A stretch of DNA of 6,792 nucleotides from Prevotella sp. (GTDB lineage: Bacteria; Bacteroidota; Bacteroidia; Bacteroidales; Bacteroidaceae): positions 1 through 6,792 of the forward strand of contig JAJPYV010000287.1 in assembly GCA_021204735.1 (NCBI GenBank), written 5' to 3'. The notes beneath the pieces were generated by a model. It worked only from the letters and a program-made list of their open reading frames with translations, ran no database searches and was not told where the DNA came from. The translations under genes were made by a program, and so were the position numbers. Positions 1 to 6,776 of the stretch are shown here, one piece after another; within the stretch, counting starts at the first letter, position 1, and the number at the start of each line of letters is the position of its first letter.

Positions 1-824
1 TAGAGGCTTTGCAGATAATAATCGACCAGGTGGGCGGTATCGACAAGATAAAGGCTATGGGCATCGGAGCACCTAACGCCAACTACTACAAGGGTACTAT
101 TGAGTTTGCTCCAAACATCGTTTGGGCGCATGAGGACATCGTACCACTTGCTGATATGTTCAGTGAAAAACTTGGTGTTCCTGTGGCAATAACCAATGAT
201 GCCAACGCTGCTGCAATCGGTGAGATGATCTACGGTGTGGCACGTGGAATGAAAAACTTTATCGTTCTGACATTGGGCACTGGTGTTGGTTCGGGTATAG
301 TAGTAAACGGGCATTTGGTTTACGGCAGCGATGGCTTCGCTGGCGAACTCGGACATGTTATCATGCAGCGTGAGAATGGGCGTCTTTGCGGTTGTGGGCG
401 CAAGGGTTGCCTTGAGGCATATTGTTCGGCAACTGGTGTGGCGCGCACGGCAAGAGAATACCTCTCCACAACTTCTACCCCATCTGTACTTAGAGATATG
501 AAGCCGGAGGATATTACATCACTTGATGTATCAATAGCTGCCGGCAAGGGTGATGAACTTGCATTGCAGGTATATCAATTCACCGGGAATATGCTCGGTG
601 AGGCGTGTGCAGATTTTGCAACTTTCATGTCACCAGAGGCATTCATCTTCTTCGGTGGACTGACAAAAGCCGGCGACTTGATTATGGAGCCTATCAAAAA
701 GAGCTATGAAGAGCATGTGATGTCTGTTTTTAAGGGCAAGGCTCAGTTCCTCATCAGCGGTCTTGATGGCTCATCTGCTGCCGTTCTTGGAGCAAGCGCA
801 ATCGGCTGGGATATTCAGCAATAA
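1..824 (+). CDS. ROK-family sugar kinase (glucokinase-like), 5' end missing
   Basis: Partial gene. The frame is open to the left edge (first whole codon at 3), so the true start and the N-terminal ATP phosphate-binding DxGxT motif lie outside; about 274 residues remain of a family usually near 320. ROK kinases phosphorylate hexoses such as glucose or N-acetyl sugars in the cytoplasm with ATP. Visible signatures: a GAPN sugar-domain segment at about 66-77, NDAN with the probable catalytic Asp at 195-206, the glycine-rich LGTGVGSG at about 273-296, and AGELGH with the zinc-ligand His, followed by CGCGRKGC whose three cysteines complete the ROK zinc site (about 339-410). A second phosphate-binding glycine segment (FFGG) lies near 648-660. 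The gene ends in TAA at 822-824 and is followed by a hairpin. All expected C-terminal motifs are intact. Glucokinase is the likeliest activity, but substrate specificity cannot be read from this part, and a ROK transcription repressor is unlikely given the intact catalytic Asp. The TTG at 9 is not a start. Confidence 0.93.
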   Translation, partial: EALQIIIDQVGGIDKIKAMGIGAPNANYYKGTIEFAPNIVWAHEDIVPLADMFSEKLGVPVAITNDANAAAIGEMIYGVARGMKNFIVLTLGTGVGSGIVVNGHLVYGSDGFAGELGHVIMQRENGRLCGCGRKGCLEAYCSATGVARTAREYLSTTSTPSVLRDMKPEDITSLDVSIAAGKGDELALQVYQFTGNMLGEACADFATFMSPEAFIFFGGLTKAGDLIMEPIKKSYEEHVMSVFKGKAQFLISGLDGSSAAVLGASAIGWDIQQ

Positions 825-842
825 TATAAATTTCATGTAGTT

Positions 843-875
843 ATGGCATTTCTTTGAAAATCAAGGAAATGCCAT
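843..875 (+). terminator. Hairpin, probable terminator of the ROK kinase gene
   Basis: Two 15-nt arms (843-857 and 861-875) pair along their whole length, with one G-U wobble and a 3-nt AAA loop. The hairpin begins 19 nt after the ROK stop codon. There is no uninterrupted T tract directly after the stem; the downstream sequence is only A+T-rich, with a T run at about 893-897. Intrinsic termination is therefore likely but not textbook. The hairpin could instead stabilise the 3' end of the transcript. Confidence 0.6.
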
Positions 876-922
876 TATTGATTATAAACAACTTTTTCAG
901 TATAATTAAATTTTTTACAAAA

Positions 923-938
923 ATAATTTGTAATATTG
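923..938 (+). promoter_or_regulatory. Weak candidate promoter for the nuclease gene
   Basis: In the very A+T-rich leader, TAATATTG at 931-938 matches the Bacteroidetes -7 box TAnnTTTG at 7 of 8 specified or free positions, and an overlapping ATAATTTG lies at 923-930. A start about 6 nt further on would give a leader of about 15 nt before the ATG at 959. No TTTG sits at the proper -33 distance, so this is only a candidate. Confidence 0.25.
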
Positions 939-958
939 CGTTTTTAATACAAACAAAT

Positions 959-2299
959 ATGAAATCTATCAGCATATTAGATTCGGAATATAAGCAGTGG
1001 ATTAAGGAACTTAGCACTCGCTACCGTCAAAGCCAAATTAAAGCGGCTGTAAAGGTTAACGAAGAAATGCTACGTTTCTATTGGCGTCTCGGACAGGATA
1101 TTGTATCAATGAAAGCAGATATTCGTTGGGGAAATAATTTCTTTGGGAACTTGAGCAAGGACTTGAAAGAATTCATTCCAGATGCTACTTGTTTCTCAAG
1201 AACAAATCTTGTGTATATGAAAAATTTCTATCTGCTTTACAAGCCATTTATAGAAATTACTCAGCAACCTGCTGAGCAAAATGAAAATTCTGTAATTGTT
1301 CAACAAGTTGTTGAACAAATTAAAAACGCTGAAAATACTCAACAACTTGCTAAGAAAAATGAAGATTCCTTAATTGTTCAACAAGTTGTTGAACAAATTA
1401 AAAACGATGAAAATACTCAACAAGTTGCTAAGAAAAATGAAAGTCCTGTAATTACTCAACAAGTTGTTGAGCAAATTAAAAACGATGAAAATACTCAACA
1501 AGTTATTGAGCAAAATGAAAATTCAGAATTTGTTCAGCAAGTTGCTGAACAAATTAAAAAAGATATTTTTAGCATTCCATGGGGGCATCACGTACTTTTG
1601 ATTGATAAGTTTTTGCATGACAGTCCTGAAAAAGCTCTTTTCTATGTTCGTGAAACCATTAATAATGGCTGGAGCCGCTCTGTCTTGCTTAATTCAATTA
1701 AAACCAAACTTGATGAGCGTAAAGCCAAAGCACTGAATAATTTTGTCAATACATTGCCAGACGTTACAAGCGATCTCGCAAAAGAAATAACAAAAGACCC
1801 TTATAATTTTGCATTTACAGGAGTAACAGGAAGATATAACGAAAGAATCCTAAAAGATGCTTTGCTTGCAAACATTACAGATTTCCTAATTGAACTGGGA
1901 ACAGGCTTTGCATACATAGGTAAAGAATATCGTTTACAGATAGGTGAAACAGAAAATTTTATAGATTTGCTGTTTTATAACCTTAAGTTATCTTGTTATG
2001 TAGTTATTGAGGTTAAAATTGGGAAATTTGAGTTTGGGGATGCCGGCCAACTTGGTGGTTACGTTGTCGCTTGCAATCATATTCTACGTAAAGCAGGACG
2101 TGATAATCCTACAATTGGTTTGCTTATATGTAAAGAAAAGGATAGAATACAAGCGCAATATGCCCTTGAAGCCAGTACACAGCCCATAGCAATTTCTGAA
2201 TATGAACTTGAAAAATTTTATCCTGAAAAGATTGAGGGCACAATTCCTACAATAAAAGAGATTGAGACTAAGTTAAATGAATTGAAAGATGACAAATGA
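959..2299 (+). CDS. yhcG: YhcG/DUF1016-family PD-(D/E)XK nuclease with expanded repeat linker
   Basis: Putative DNA nuclease of 446 residues. Residues 1-95 are the helical DUF1016 N-terminal domain (motifs YWRLGQDI and LVYMKNFY). Residues 100-203 are eight 13-residue Gln-rich repeats. The C-terminal domain starts at IPWGHHVLLID (about 206-216) and holds the restriction-like nuclease core: Asp336 in FIDLLFY, Glu351 and Lys353 in VIEVK, and Gln364 in AGQL, so the catalytic set looks intact. E. coli YhcG is about 375 residues, and the excess is accounted for by the repeats. I chose ATG 959 because it starts the conserved domain; the frame extends up to a TTG at 854, but that stretch is A+T-rich leader overlapping the terminator hairpin. 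The gene is A+T-richer than its neighbours and stands alone between a terminator and the frr promoter, suggesting acquisition by transfer. The family is uncharacterised in substrate and occurs near restriction or defence genes, but no such partner is present here, so a defence role is only inference. Confidence 0.88.
   Translation: MKSISILDSEYKQWIKELSTRYRQSQIKAAVKVNEEMLRFYWRLGQDIVSMKADIRWGNNFFGNLSKDLKEFIPDATCFSRTNLVYMKNFYLLYKPFIEITQQPAEQNENSVIVQQVVEQIKNAENTQQLAKKNEDSLIVQQVVEQIKNDENTQQVAKKNESPVITQQVVEQIKNDENTQQVIEQNENSEFVQQVAEQIKKDIFSIPWGHHVLLIDKFLHDSPEKALFYVRETINNGWSRSVLLNSIKTKLDERKAKALNNFVNTLPDVTSDLAKEITKDPYNFAFTGVTGRYNERILKDALLANITDFLIELGTGFAYIGKEYRLQIGETENFIDLLFYNLKLSCYVVIEVKIGKFEFGDAGQLGGYVVACNHILRKAGRDNPTIGLLICKEKDRIQAQYALEASTQPIAISEYELEKFYPEKIEGTIPTIKEIETKLNELKDDK
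1256..1567 (+). repeat. Eight tandem 39-nt (13-codon) repeats inside the nuclease gene
   Basis: Eight back-to-back units of exactly 39 nt start at 1256, 1295, 1334, 1373, 1412, 1451, 1490 and 1529. They encode 13-residue units with a Gln-Gln core. Two types alternate: type A resembles IVQQVVEQIKNDE (units 2, 4, 6, 8) and type B resembles NTQQVAKKNESPV (units 1, 3, 5, 7), giving a 78-nt higher-order period. The array lies between the N-terminal domain and the IPWGHH start of the nuclease domain. Because 39 is a multiple of 3, gain or loss of units keeps the frame and only changes linker length. Confidence 0.95.
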
Positions 2300-2315
2300 A
2301 TTTCTTTATAAAATC

Positions 2316-2346
2316 TTTGCAGTTATGATTTAAATCTCTAAATTTG
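2316..2346 (+). promoter_or_regulatory. Bacteroidetes-type promoter for frr
   Basis: TTTG at 2316-2319 (-33 box), a 19-nt spacer, then TAAATTTG at 2339-2346 (-7 box) match the primary sigma-factor consensus of Bacteroidetes (TTTG, N19-21, TAnnTTTG) exactly. Transcription should begin at about 2350-2354, leaving an A-rich leader of about 20 nt before the frr ATG at 2373. It lies wholly between the nuclease stop codon and frr, so frr and rsgA need not depend on upstream transcription. Confidence 0.8.
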
Positions 2347-2372
2347 TAACAGAAAAACAAAAAGCAAAAGAT

Positions 2373-2933
2373 ATGATTGACGTAAAAGCGACTTTAAAAC
2401 AAAGTGAAGAGAGAATGGAAATGGCGGTAATGTATTTAGACGACCAGTTGGCTCACATCCGTGCCGGGCGTGCTAACGTAGCCATTCTAAGTGGTATTAC
2501 CGTGGATTCATACGGGTCAAAAGTCCCGCTCAACCAGGTAGCAAATGTTTCCGTGACCGACCCCCGTACAATATCAATACGTCCGTGGGACAAGAAAATG
2601 ATCAAGGACATTGAGAAAGCGATTATGGCTTCTGATGTCGGCATCACACCAGAAAACAACGGAGAGGTAATCCGTTTGGGCATTCCACAACCTACTGAAG
2701 AACGCCGTAAGGATTTGGTTAAGCAATGTAACAAGTTCAGCGAGAAAGCCAAGATTGAAGTCCGCAATGTCCGCAGCGACATTAAGGACAAACTGAAAAA
2801 AGCTATTAAGGACGGCCTTTCAGAGGACAACGAGAAAGACGCCGAGGCTGACCTCCAGAAAGTTCACGACAAGTACATAAAGAAAATTGATGATTTGCTT
2901 GCAGCGAAGAACAAGGAAATCATGACGGTTTAA
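2373..2933 (+). CDS. frr: Ribosome recycling factor
   Basis: A cytosolic protein that, with EF-G, splits the post-termination ribosome so that subunits can be reused; essential in bacteria studied. The 186 residues match the normal length of about 185. The long helical domain I is formed by residues 1-30 and about 105-186, and the small domain II by about residues 31-104. Visible signatures: HIRAGRAN near residues 28-35, NQVANVSV near 54-61, TISIRPWDK near 66-74, GEVIRLGIPQPTEERR near 97-112, and the conserved Arg131/Arg134 pair in EVRNVRSD. The ATG start is supported by the usual N-terminus and by the promoter 27 nt upstream. No Shine-Dalgarno is obvious; the leader is A-rich, as usual in this phylum. 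The TAA stop is only 6 nt before rsgA and in the same frame, so the two genes are co-transcribed and probably coupled in translation. Confidence 0.98.
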   Translation: MIDVKATLKQSEERMEMAVMYLDDQLAHIRAGRANVAILSGITVDSYGSKVPLNQVANVSVTDPRTISIRPWDKKMIKDIEKAIMASDVGITPENNGEVIRLGIPQPTEERRKDLVKQCNKFSEKAKIEVRNVRSDIKDKLKKAIKDGLSEDNEKDAEADLQKVHDKYIKKIDDLLAAKNKEIMTV

Positions 2934-2939
2934 AGTGTC

Positions 2940-3872
2940 GTGAGGGGACTCGTAATAAAAAGCACGGGGAGTTGGTATTCCGTACTTACGGATGAGGGAC
3001 AAACCGTGGAATGCAAGATAAAGGGAAATTTCAGACTTATGGACATCCGCAGCACCAACCCCGTTGCTGTGGGTGACCGTGTGTCGATATTGCTCAACCA
3101 AGAGGGCACGGCGTTCATAACTGATATTGAGGACCGCACTAATTATATTGTGCGCAAGTCTTCCAACCTCTCCAAGCAAAGTCATGTAATAGCAGCAAAC
3201 ATCGACCAGGCATTCCTTGTCGTAACCGTCAATCATCCGCAAACCTCTACAACCTTTATCGACAGATTTTTAGCTTCAGCTGAAGCCTACCGCATACCCG
3301 TTGTGTTGGTTTTCAACAAGAACGACATCCTGACCGAAGAAGAACTTCACTATCAGGATATGATGATAACGCTCTACGACAACATCGGTTACAGTTGTAT
3401 CGCAGTATCGGCATTCAACGACAACACCCCTTCACAACTTGAACCCTTGTTGCAAGACAAGATAACCCTTTTCAGTGGCAACAGTGGTGTGGGAAAAAGT
3501 ACGTTGCTGAACAAAATCATGCCAGGACTAAATCTCAAAACTGGCGAGGTGAGCTTTGCCCACAACAAGGGAATGCACACCACCACATTCAGTGAGATGT
3601 TCCCTTTGCCCTACGGCGGTTGGGTGATAGACACTCCAGGCATCAAGGGCTTCGGCTCGTTCAGTATGGAGCCACGCGAGATTTGCGGTTATTTCAAGGA
3701 GATATTCCAATTCTCAAAAAACTGCCGTTTTAGTAATTGTCTGCATGTCAATGAACCAGGCTGTGCGGTGCGTGCAGCCGTAGAAGATCATTATATCTCT
3801 GAAAGCAGATATATATCATACCTCAGTATGCTGAAAGACAAGGACGAGAATAAATATCGTGAGGCTTATTAA
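2940..3872 (+). CDS. rsgA: Ribosome small subunit-dependent GTPase A
   Basis: A circularly permuted GTPase that binds the maturing 30S subunit, checks late assembly and releases RbfA. It has 310 residues, normal for the family. An N-terminal OB fold (about 1-68) binds rRNA. The G motifs follow in permuted order: NKND (G4) at 126-129, VSAFN (G5 region) at 156-160, the P-loop GNSGVGKST (G1) at 180-188, HTTT (G2) at 213-216 and DTPG (G3) at 231-234. The C-terminal zinc site is Cys262-x4-Cys267-x-His269-x5-Cys275. All key residues are present. The start is GTG at 2940: it gives the family N-terminus ([12 protein letters not shown]), whereas the first internal ATG (codon 34) would cut into the OB fold. 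No Shine-Dalgarno lies at a useful distance, so initiation probably relies on ribosomes finishing frr. Confidence 0.97.
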   Translation: MRGLVIKSTGSWYSVLTDEGQTVECKIKGNFRLMDIRSTNPVAVGDRVSILLNQEGTAFITDIEDRTNYIVRKSSNLSKQSHVIAANIDQAFLVVTVNHPQTSTTFIDRFLASAEAYRIPVVLVFNKNDILTEEELHYQDMMITLYDNIGYSCIAVSAFNDNTPSQLEPLLQDKITLFSGNSGVGKSTLLNKIMPGLNLKTGEVSFAHNKGMHTTTFSEMFPLPYGGWVIDTPGIKGFGSFSMEPREICGYFKEIFQFSKNCRFSNCLHVNEPGCAVRAAVEDHYISESRYISYLSMLKDKDENKYREAY

Positions 3873-3908
3873 AGAAATACAAAGTAGGGAATAAAAAAGA
3901 GAACAGCC

Positions 3909-6086
3909 ATGAACATGAACGCAGAACTTGAGATGGCATGGAAAATTGTTGAGAAGACTGGTGCCAACCTATTCCTTACGGGAAAGGCGGGTACTGGAAA
4001 AACAACGTTCCTGAGACAATTGAGGGAAGAGTCACCCAAGCGGATGGTTGTGCTCGCTCCTACTGGTATTGCTGCGATAAATGCGGGTGGCGTTACTATT
4101 CATTCTTTTTTTCAACTTCCCCTTTCTCCATATATTCCAGGAACAACATTCAGTAGTAAGGACAGCAGATTTCAGAAAATCAATAAACTCAAGATAAACA
4201 TCATACGCACTATGGACCTTCTCGTAATCGATGAGATAAGTATGGTGAGGGCTGACTTACTTGACGCTGTCGATTCCGTGATGAGACGTTACCGTGAGCG
4301 TAGCAAACCATTTGGCGGTGTGCAGTTGCTTATGATTGGCGACTTACATCAACTTACACCTGTTGTTAAAGGTGATGAGTGGACCATGCTGAGTGAGATT
4401 TACGATACGCCCTATTTCTTCTCCAGCAAGGCATTGAACATGTCTGAATACGTTACCATCGAGTTGAAGGACATCTTCCGCCAGCAGGATGCGACATTTA
4501 TCAATCTTCTCAATCAAATCAGGGAGAACAAGGCTACCGATGAGACTCTTCGGGAATTGAACAAACGGTATATACCTGACTTTACACCGCCTGCTAACAG
4601 CGATTATATCCGCCTGACCACCCACAACCTGCCAGCTCAAAAAATCAATGAAAGGGAACTTGGATTATTACCTTCAAAGGAGTTTGTATTTACTGCTGAA
4701 GTTGAAGGAACCTTCCCCGAAACCTCCTACCCTGCCGATCAGAAACTTGTATTGAAACAAGGGGCTCAGGTGATGTTCATAAAAAACGATCCAGAGAGAC
4801 GTTTCTTTAACGGCATGATTGGAGAGGTTATCTATGTTAACAACAAGGAGATAATAGTAAAAGGCAAAAACGAGGACGATGAGCCTTTCTACTTGAACCG
4901 AATGGAATGGTCAAACTCTAAATACACCCTCGACAACGAGACAAAGGAGATAAAAGAAACTGTTGAAGGGGTGTTCCGCCAGTTTCCATTGCGCCTTGCC
5001 TGGGCTATAACGATCCACAAGAGTCAGGGACTGACTTTCGAGCATGCCATAATAGATGTTGAGCGGTCGTTTGCTCACGGTCAGACCTACGTGGCATTAA
5101 GTCGTTGCAAAACTCTCGAAGGCATGGTGTTGAGCGCACCTTTGCACCACAGATCTATAATAAACGACAGAACGCTTGACTCGTATCTCCATGATATCAG
5201 TTCTCATGTACCGACAGCAAGTTCACTTTCATCACTTGAATGCAACTATATCATAAGTCTGCTTGACGAACTCTTTGATTTCATTTCCATACAATCATCA
5301 TTCAATTTGGTGTTAAGAACTTTGGATGAGCATTTCTACAAGAAATATCCCAAATTGCTTGACGAGTACAAAAATTTGGGGAATACATTCAACGAGATGA
5401 TTGATGTTTCACGAAAATTCAGGCATCAGTATATAGAATTGTTGGGAAATGAACATGACACTTCTAATGAGCATTTACAAGAGCGGATACATAAGGCATC
5501 TGAATATTTCTTTGATAAGTTGCGTCCTTTCCCTTCCTTGTGTGAAAAAACTACTATACAGACTGAAAACAAAGTTCTAAAAAAGCAGTTTGAGGAGCGT
5601 TTCAATGCATTTTCAGAAGACCTTGTATTAAAGATAAGATTACTCAATTACGAATTTCATAACAATTTCTCGACAAGCGACTACCTTAACGTCAAGGCAA
5701 ACATACTCCTCGGCATAGAAGACAACACGAATGACAAAACAAACAAGCAAAAACAAAAGAAAAAAGCAAAAGAGGAAAAGCCCAAAAAGATACCTACAAA
5801 ACAAATCAGTTACGACATGTTCCGTAAGGGCATGACCATAGAGGATATAGCTTTGGAACGGGGACTTACAACAGGTACGATATTAAACCACCTCGCCTAT
5901 TATGTAAAGACAGGTAACCTGCAGCTCGAAGATATAATACCAGAGAACTATTTGGATGATATACGTGAATTTATGTACGATAACCCCGATTGTGAATCAA
6001 TAGGACAAATGAAGGCAGCCCTTGACCCCGATATATCCTACAACGAAATAAGAATAGCCGTTGAAATCCTCCGTGATGAAATCTAA
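3909..6086 (+). CDS. Pif1-like superfamily 1 DNA helicase with C-terminal helix-turn-helix
   Basis: An ATP-dependent DNA helicase of 725 residues, probably 5'-to-3' like Pif1/RecD relatives, acting in DNA replication or repair in the cytoplasm. Motifs in order: Walker A GKAGTGKT at 25-32, motif Ia APTGIAA at 50-56, Walker B VIDEIS at 107-111, motif III GDLHQLTP at 144-151, a Pif1-like QVMFIKND at 287-294, motif V TIHKSQGLTF at 368-377, and motif VI YVALSRCK at 394-401. Residues about 430-605 look helical, with no motif I recognise. A Lys-rich linker (about 609-631) leads to a helix-turn-helix segment (about 633-690, around MTIEDIALERG and TGTILNHL) like the HTH_40 domain found at the end of some RecQ helicases; it may bind DNA. 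The ATG at 3909 precedes the family N-terminus; ATG 3915 is an equally plausible start. The gene begins 36 nt after rsgA with no promoter I can see, so it is probably the third gene of that operon. Confidence 0.93.
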   Translation: MNMNAELEMAWKIVEKTGANLFLTGKAGTGKTTFLRQLREESPKRMVVLAPTGIAAINAGGVTIHSFFQLPLSPYIPGTTFSSKDSRFQKINKLKINIIRTMDLLVIDEISMVRADLLDAVDSVMRRYRERSKPFGGVQLLMIGDLHQLTPVVKGDEWTMLSEIYDTPYFFSSKALNMSEYVTIELKDIFRQQDATFINLLNQIRENKATDETLRELNKRYIPDFTPPANSDYIRLTTHNLPAQKINERELGLLPSKEFVFTAEVEGTFPETSYPADQKLVLKQGAQVMFIKNDPERRFFNGMIGEVIYVNNKEIIVKGKNEDDEPFYLNRMEWSNSKYTLDNETKEIKETVEGVFRQFPLRLAWAITIHKSQGLTFEHAIIDVERSFAHGQTYVALSRCKTLEGMVLSAPLHHRSIINDRTLDSYLHDISSHVPTASSLSSLECNYIISLLDELFDFISIQSSFNLVLRTLDEHFYKKYPKLLDEYKNLGNTFNEMIDVSRKFRHQYIELLGNEHDTSNEHLQERIHKASEYFFDKLRPFPSLCEKTTIQTENKVLKKQFEERFNAFSEDLVLKIRLLNYEFHNNFSTSDYLNVKANILLGIEDNTNDKTNKQKQKKKAKEEKPKKIPTKQISYDMFRKGMTIEDIALERGLTTGTILNHLAYYVKTGNLQLEDIIPENYLDDIREFMYDNPDCESIGQMKAALDPDISYNEIRIAVEILRDEI

Positions 6087-6117
6087 TTTCTTATTTTTTC
6101 TTTTTTCTTTCTTATTT

Positions 6118-6132
6118 TGCAGCTCCGCTGCA
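6118..6132. terminator. Short hairpin between convergent genes, possible terminator
   Basis: Arms of 6 nt (6118-6123 and 6127-6132) pair perfectly around a 3-nt loop in the 46-nt gap between the convergent helicase and flavoprotein genes. On the plus strand a T-rich tract (6087-6118) lies before rather than after the stem, and on the minus strand the downstream side is A-rich. It is therefore not a canonical intrinsic terminator in either direction. It ends immediately beside the flavoprotein stop codon. Confidence 0.3.
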
Positions 6133-6747
6133 TTATCTTATGAAATTTGTCTGTATTTTCGGCTCTGCCTCCGGGATAGGCTCATTGCCAGCCTTTATGT
6201 TTTTGAGCAACCATGCCATATTGCGCCCCAATACACGCATCGTCTGCAAACCTTCCGCATCCTGTGAGGCCTCTCCCTGTGTCCTGCCATGTACACTGTT
6301 CCAATATACTGACGATACGACAGGCATATTGTTTATCGTGAAATACTTGTTCAGTCGGTCAAACACGGCACTTGCCCCACCACGACGGCAAACAGCTACA
6401 GAAGCACCTGGCTTATAAGCAAGATATTTTCCGCACGTAAAGAAAAGTCTATCCAACAAGGCGCAAAGAGAACCATTAGGTCCTGCATAGTAAGTAGGCG
6501 ACCCGACAACAAGGGCATCTGCCGTCAACACCTTCTCGCGTACCTTATTATATAATTCGTCTTGAAAAGCGCAATGCCCCAATTCCGCACACTTGCCACA
6601 TGCTATACAACCTTGTACGGCTTTCGTACCAATAGATACTATTTCCGCACTTACACCATTCTCCTCCAATGCCTTTGCCACCTCCGACAGAGCAATAAAT
6701 GTATTGCCATGTGGATGTGGACTTCCGTTAATCAATAAAACCTGCAT
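6133..6747 (-). CDS. Flavodoxin-like FMN reductase family protein with four-Cys cluster
   Basis: A cytoplasmic flavoprotein of 204 residues in the NADPH-dependent FMN reductase / iron-sulfur flavoprotein group. The N-terminus starts directly in the first beta strand and the FMN phosphate loop (GSPHPHGNT at 8-16). GSPTYYAGPNG at 82-92 is the usual flavin-ring loop. Cys47, Cys50, Cys53 and Cys59 form C-x2-C-x2-C-x5-C, which fits the compact cysteine motif that holds a 4Fe-4S cluster in archaeal and clostridial Isf proteins. It probably passes electrons between a flavin or iron-sulfur cluster and an unknown partner; the physiological substrate cannot be inferred. ATG at 6747 gives the family N-terminus. 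The gene faces the helicase and ends 46 nt from it, so it is a separate transcription unit, with a -7 box just upstream. Confidence 0.9.
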   Translation of the reverse strand: MQVLLINGSPHPHGNTFIALSEVAKALEENGVSAEIVSIGTKAVQGCIACGKCAELGHCAFQDELYNKVREKVLTADALVVGSPTYYAGPNGSLCALLDRLFFTCGKYLAYKPGASVAVCRRGGASAVFDRLNKYFTINNMPVVSSVYWNSVHGRTQGEASQDAEGLQTMRVLGRNMAWLLKNIKAGNEPIPEAEPKIQTNFIR

Positions 6748-6768
6748 ACTATCATCATTTTGTTACTG

Positions 6769-6776
6769 CAAATATA
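6769..6776 (-). promoter_or_regulatory. Bacteroidetes -7 box for the flavoprotein gene
   Basis: Read on the minus strand, 6776-6769 is TATATTTG, an exact match to TAnnTTTG. It ends 21 nt before the ATG, so the leader would be about 15 nt. The matching -33 TTTG should fall just beyond the right edge of the window and cannot be checked here. Confidence 0.6.

Noticed and set aside
854..958. N-terminal extension of the nuclease frame from a TTG at 854
   Set aside because: It would start inside the terminator hairpin, runs through A+T-rich leader, and encodes residues not expected for the family; the ATG at 959 starts the recognised domain.
1295..1567. Regularly spaced palindromic repeats resembling a small CRISPR array
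   Set aside because: The supposed spacers between the palindromes are themselves repeated, the units are exactly 13 codons in frame within an intact nuclease gene, and no cas gene is present.
2007..2189. Out-of-frame open frame inside the nuclease gene
   Set aside because: It overlaps the conserved catalytic core in another frame and shows no independent coding signal.
2312..2319. AATCTTTG as a possible second -7 box before frr
   Set aside because: It lacks the leading T, and its TTTG is better explained as the -33 element of the exact -7 box at 2339-2346, given the 19-nt spacing.
2453..2830. Open frame on the minus strand across frr
   Set aside because: It lies opposite a certain housekeeping gene, has no recognisable product and arises from that gene's codon pattern. 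The same applies to minus-strand frames opposite the ROK, rsgA and helicase genes.
6061..6267. Plus-strand open frame with a hydrophobic Phe-rich start overlapping the end of the helicase gene
   Set aside because: The hydrophobic run comes from the T-rich gap between convergent genes, and the remainder is antisense to the flavoprotein.
6140..6418. Plus-strand open frame overlapping the flavoprotein gene
   Set aside because: It is the complement of a clear FMN reductase family gene, and its translation has no recognised domain.
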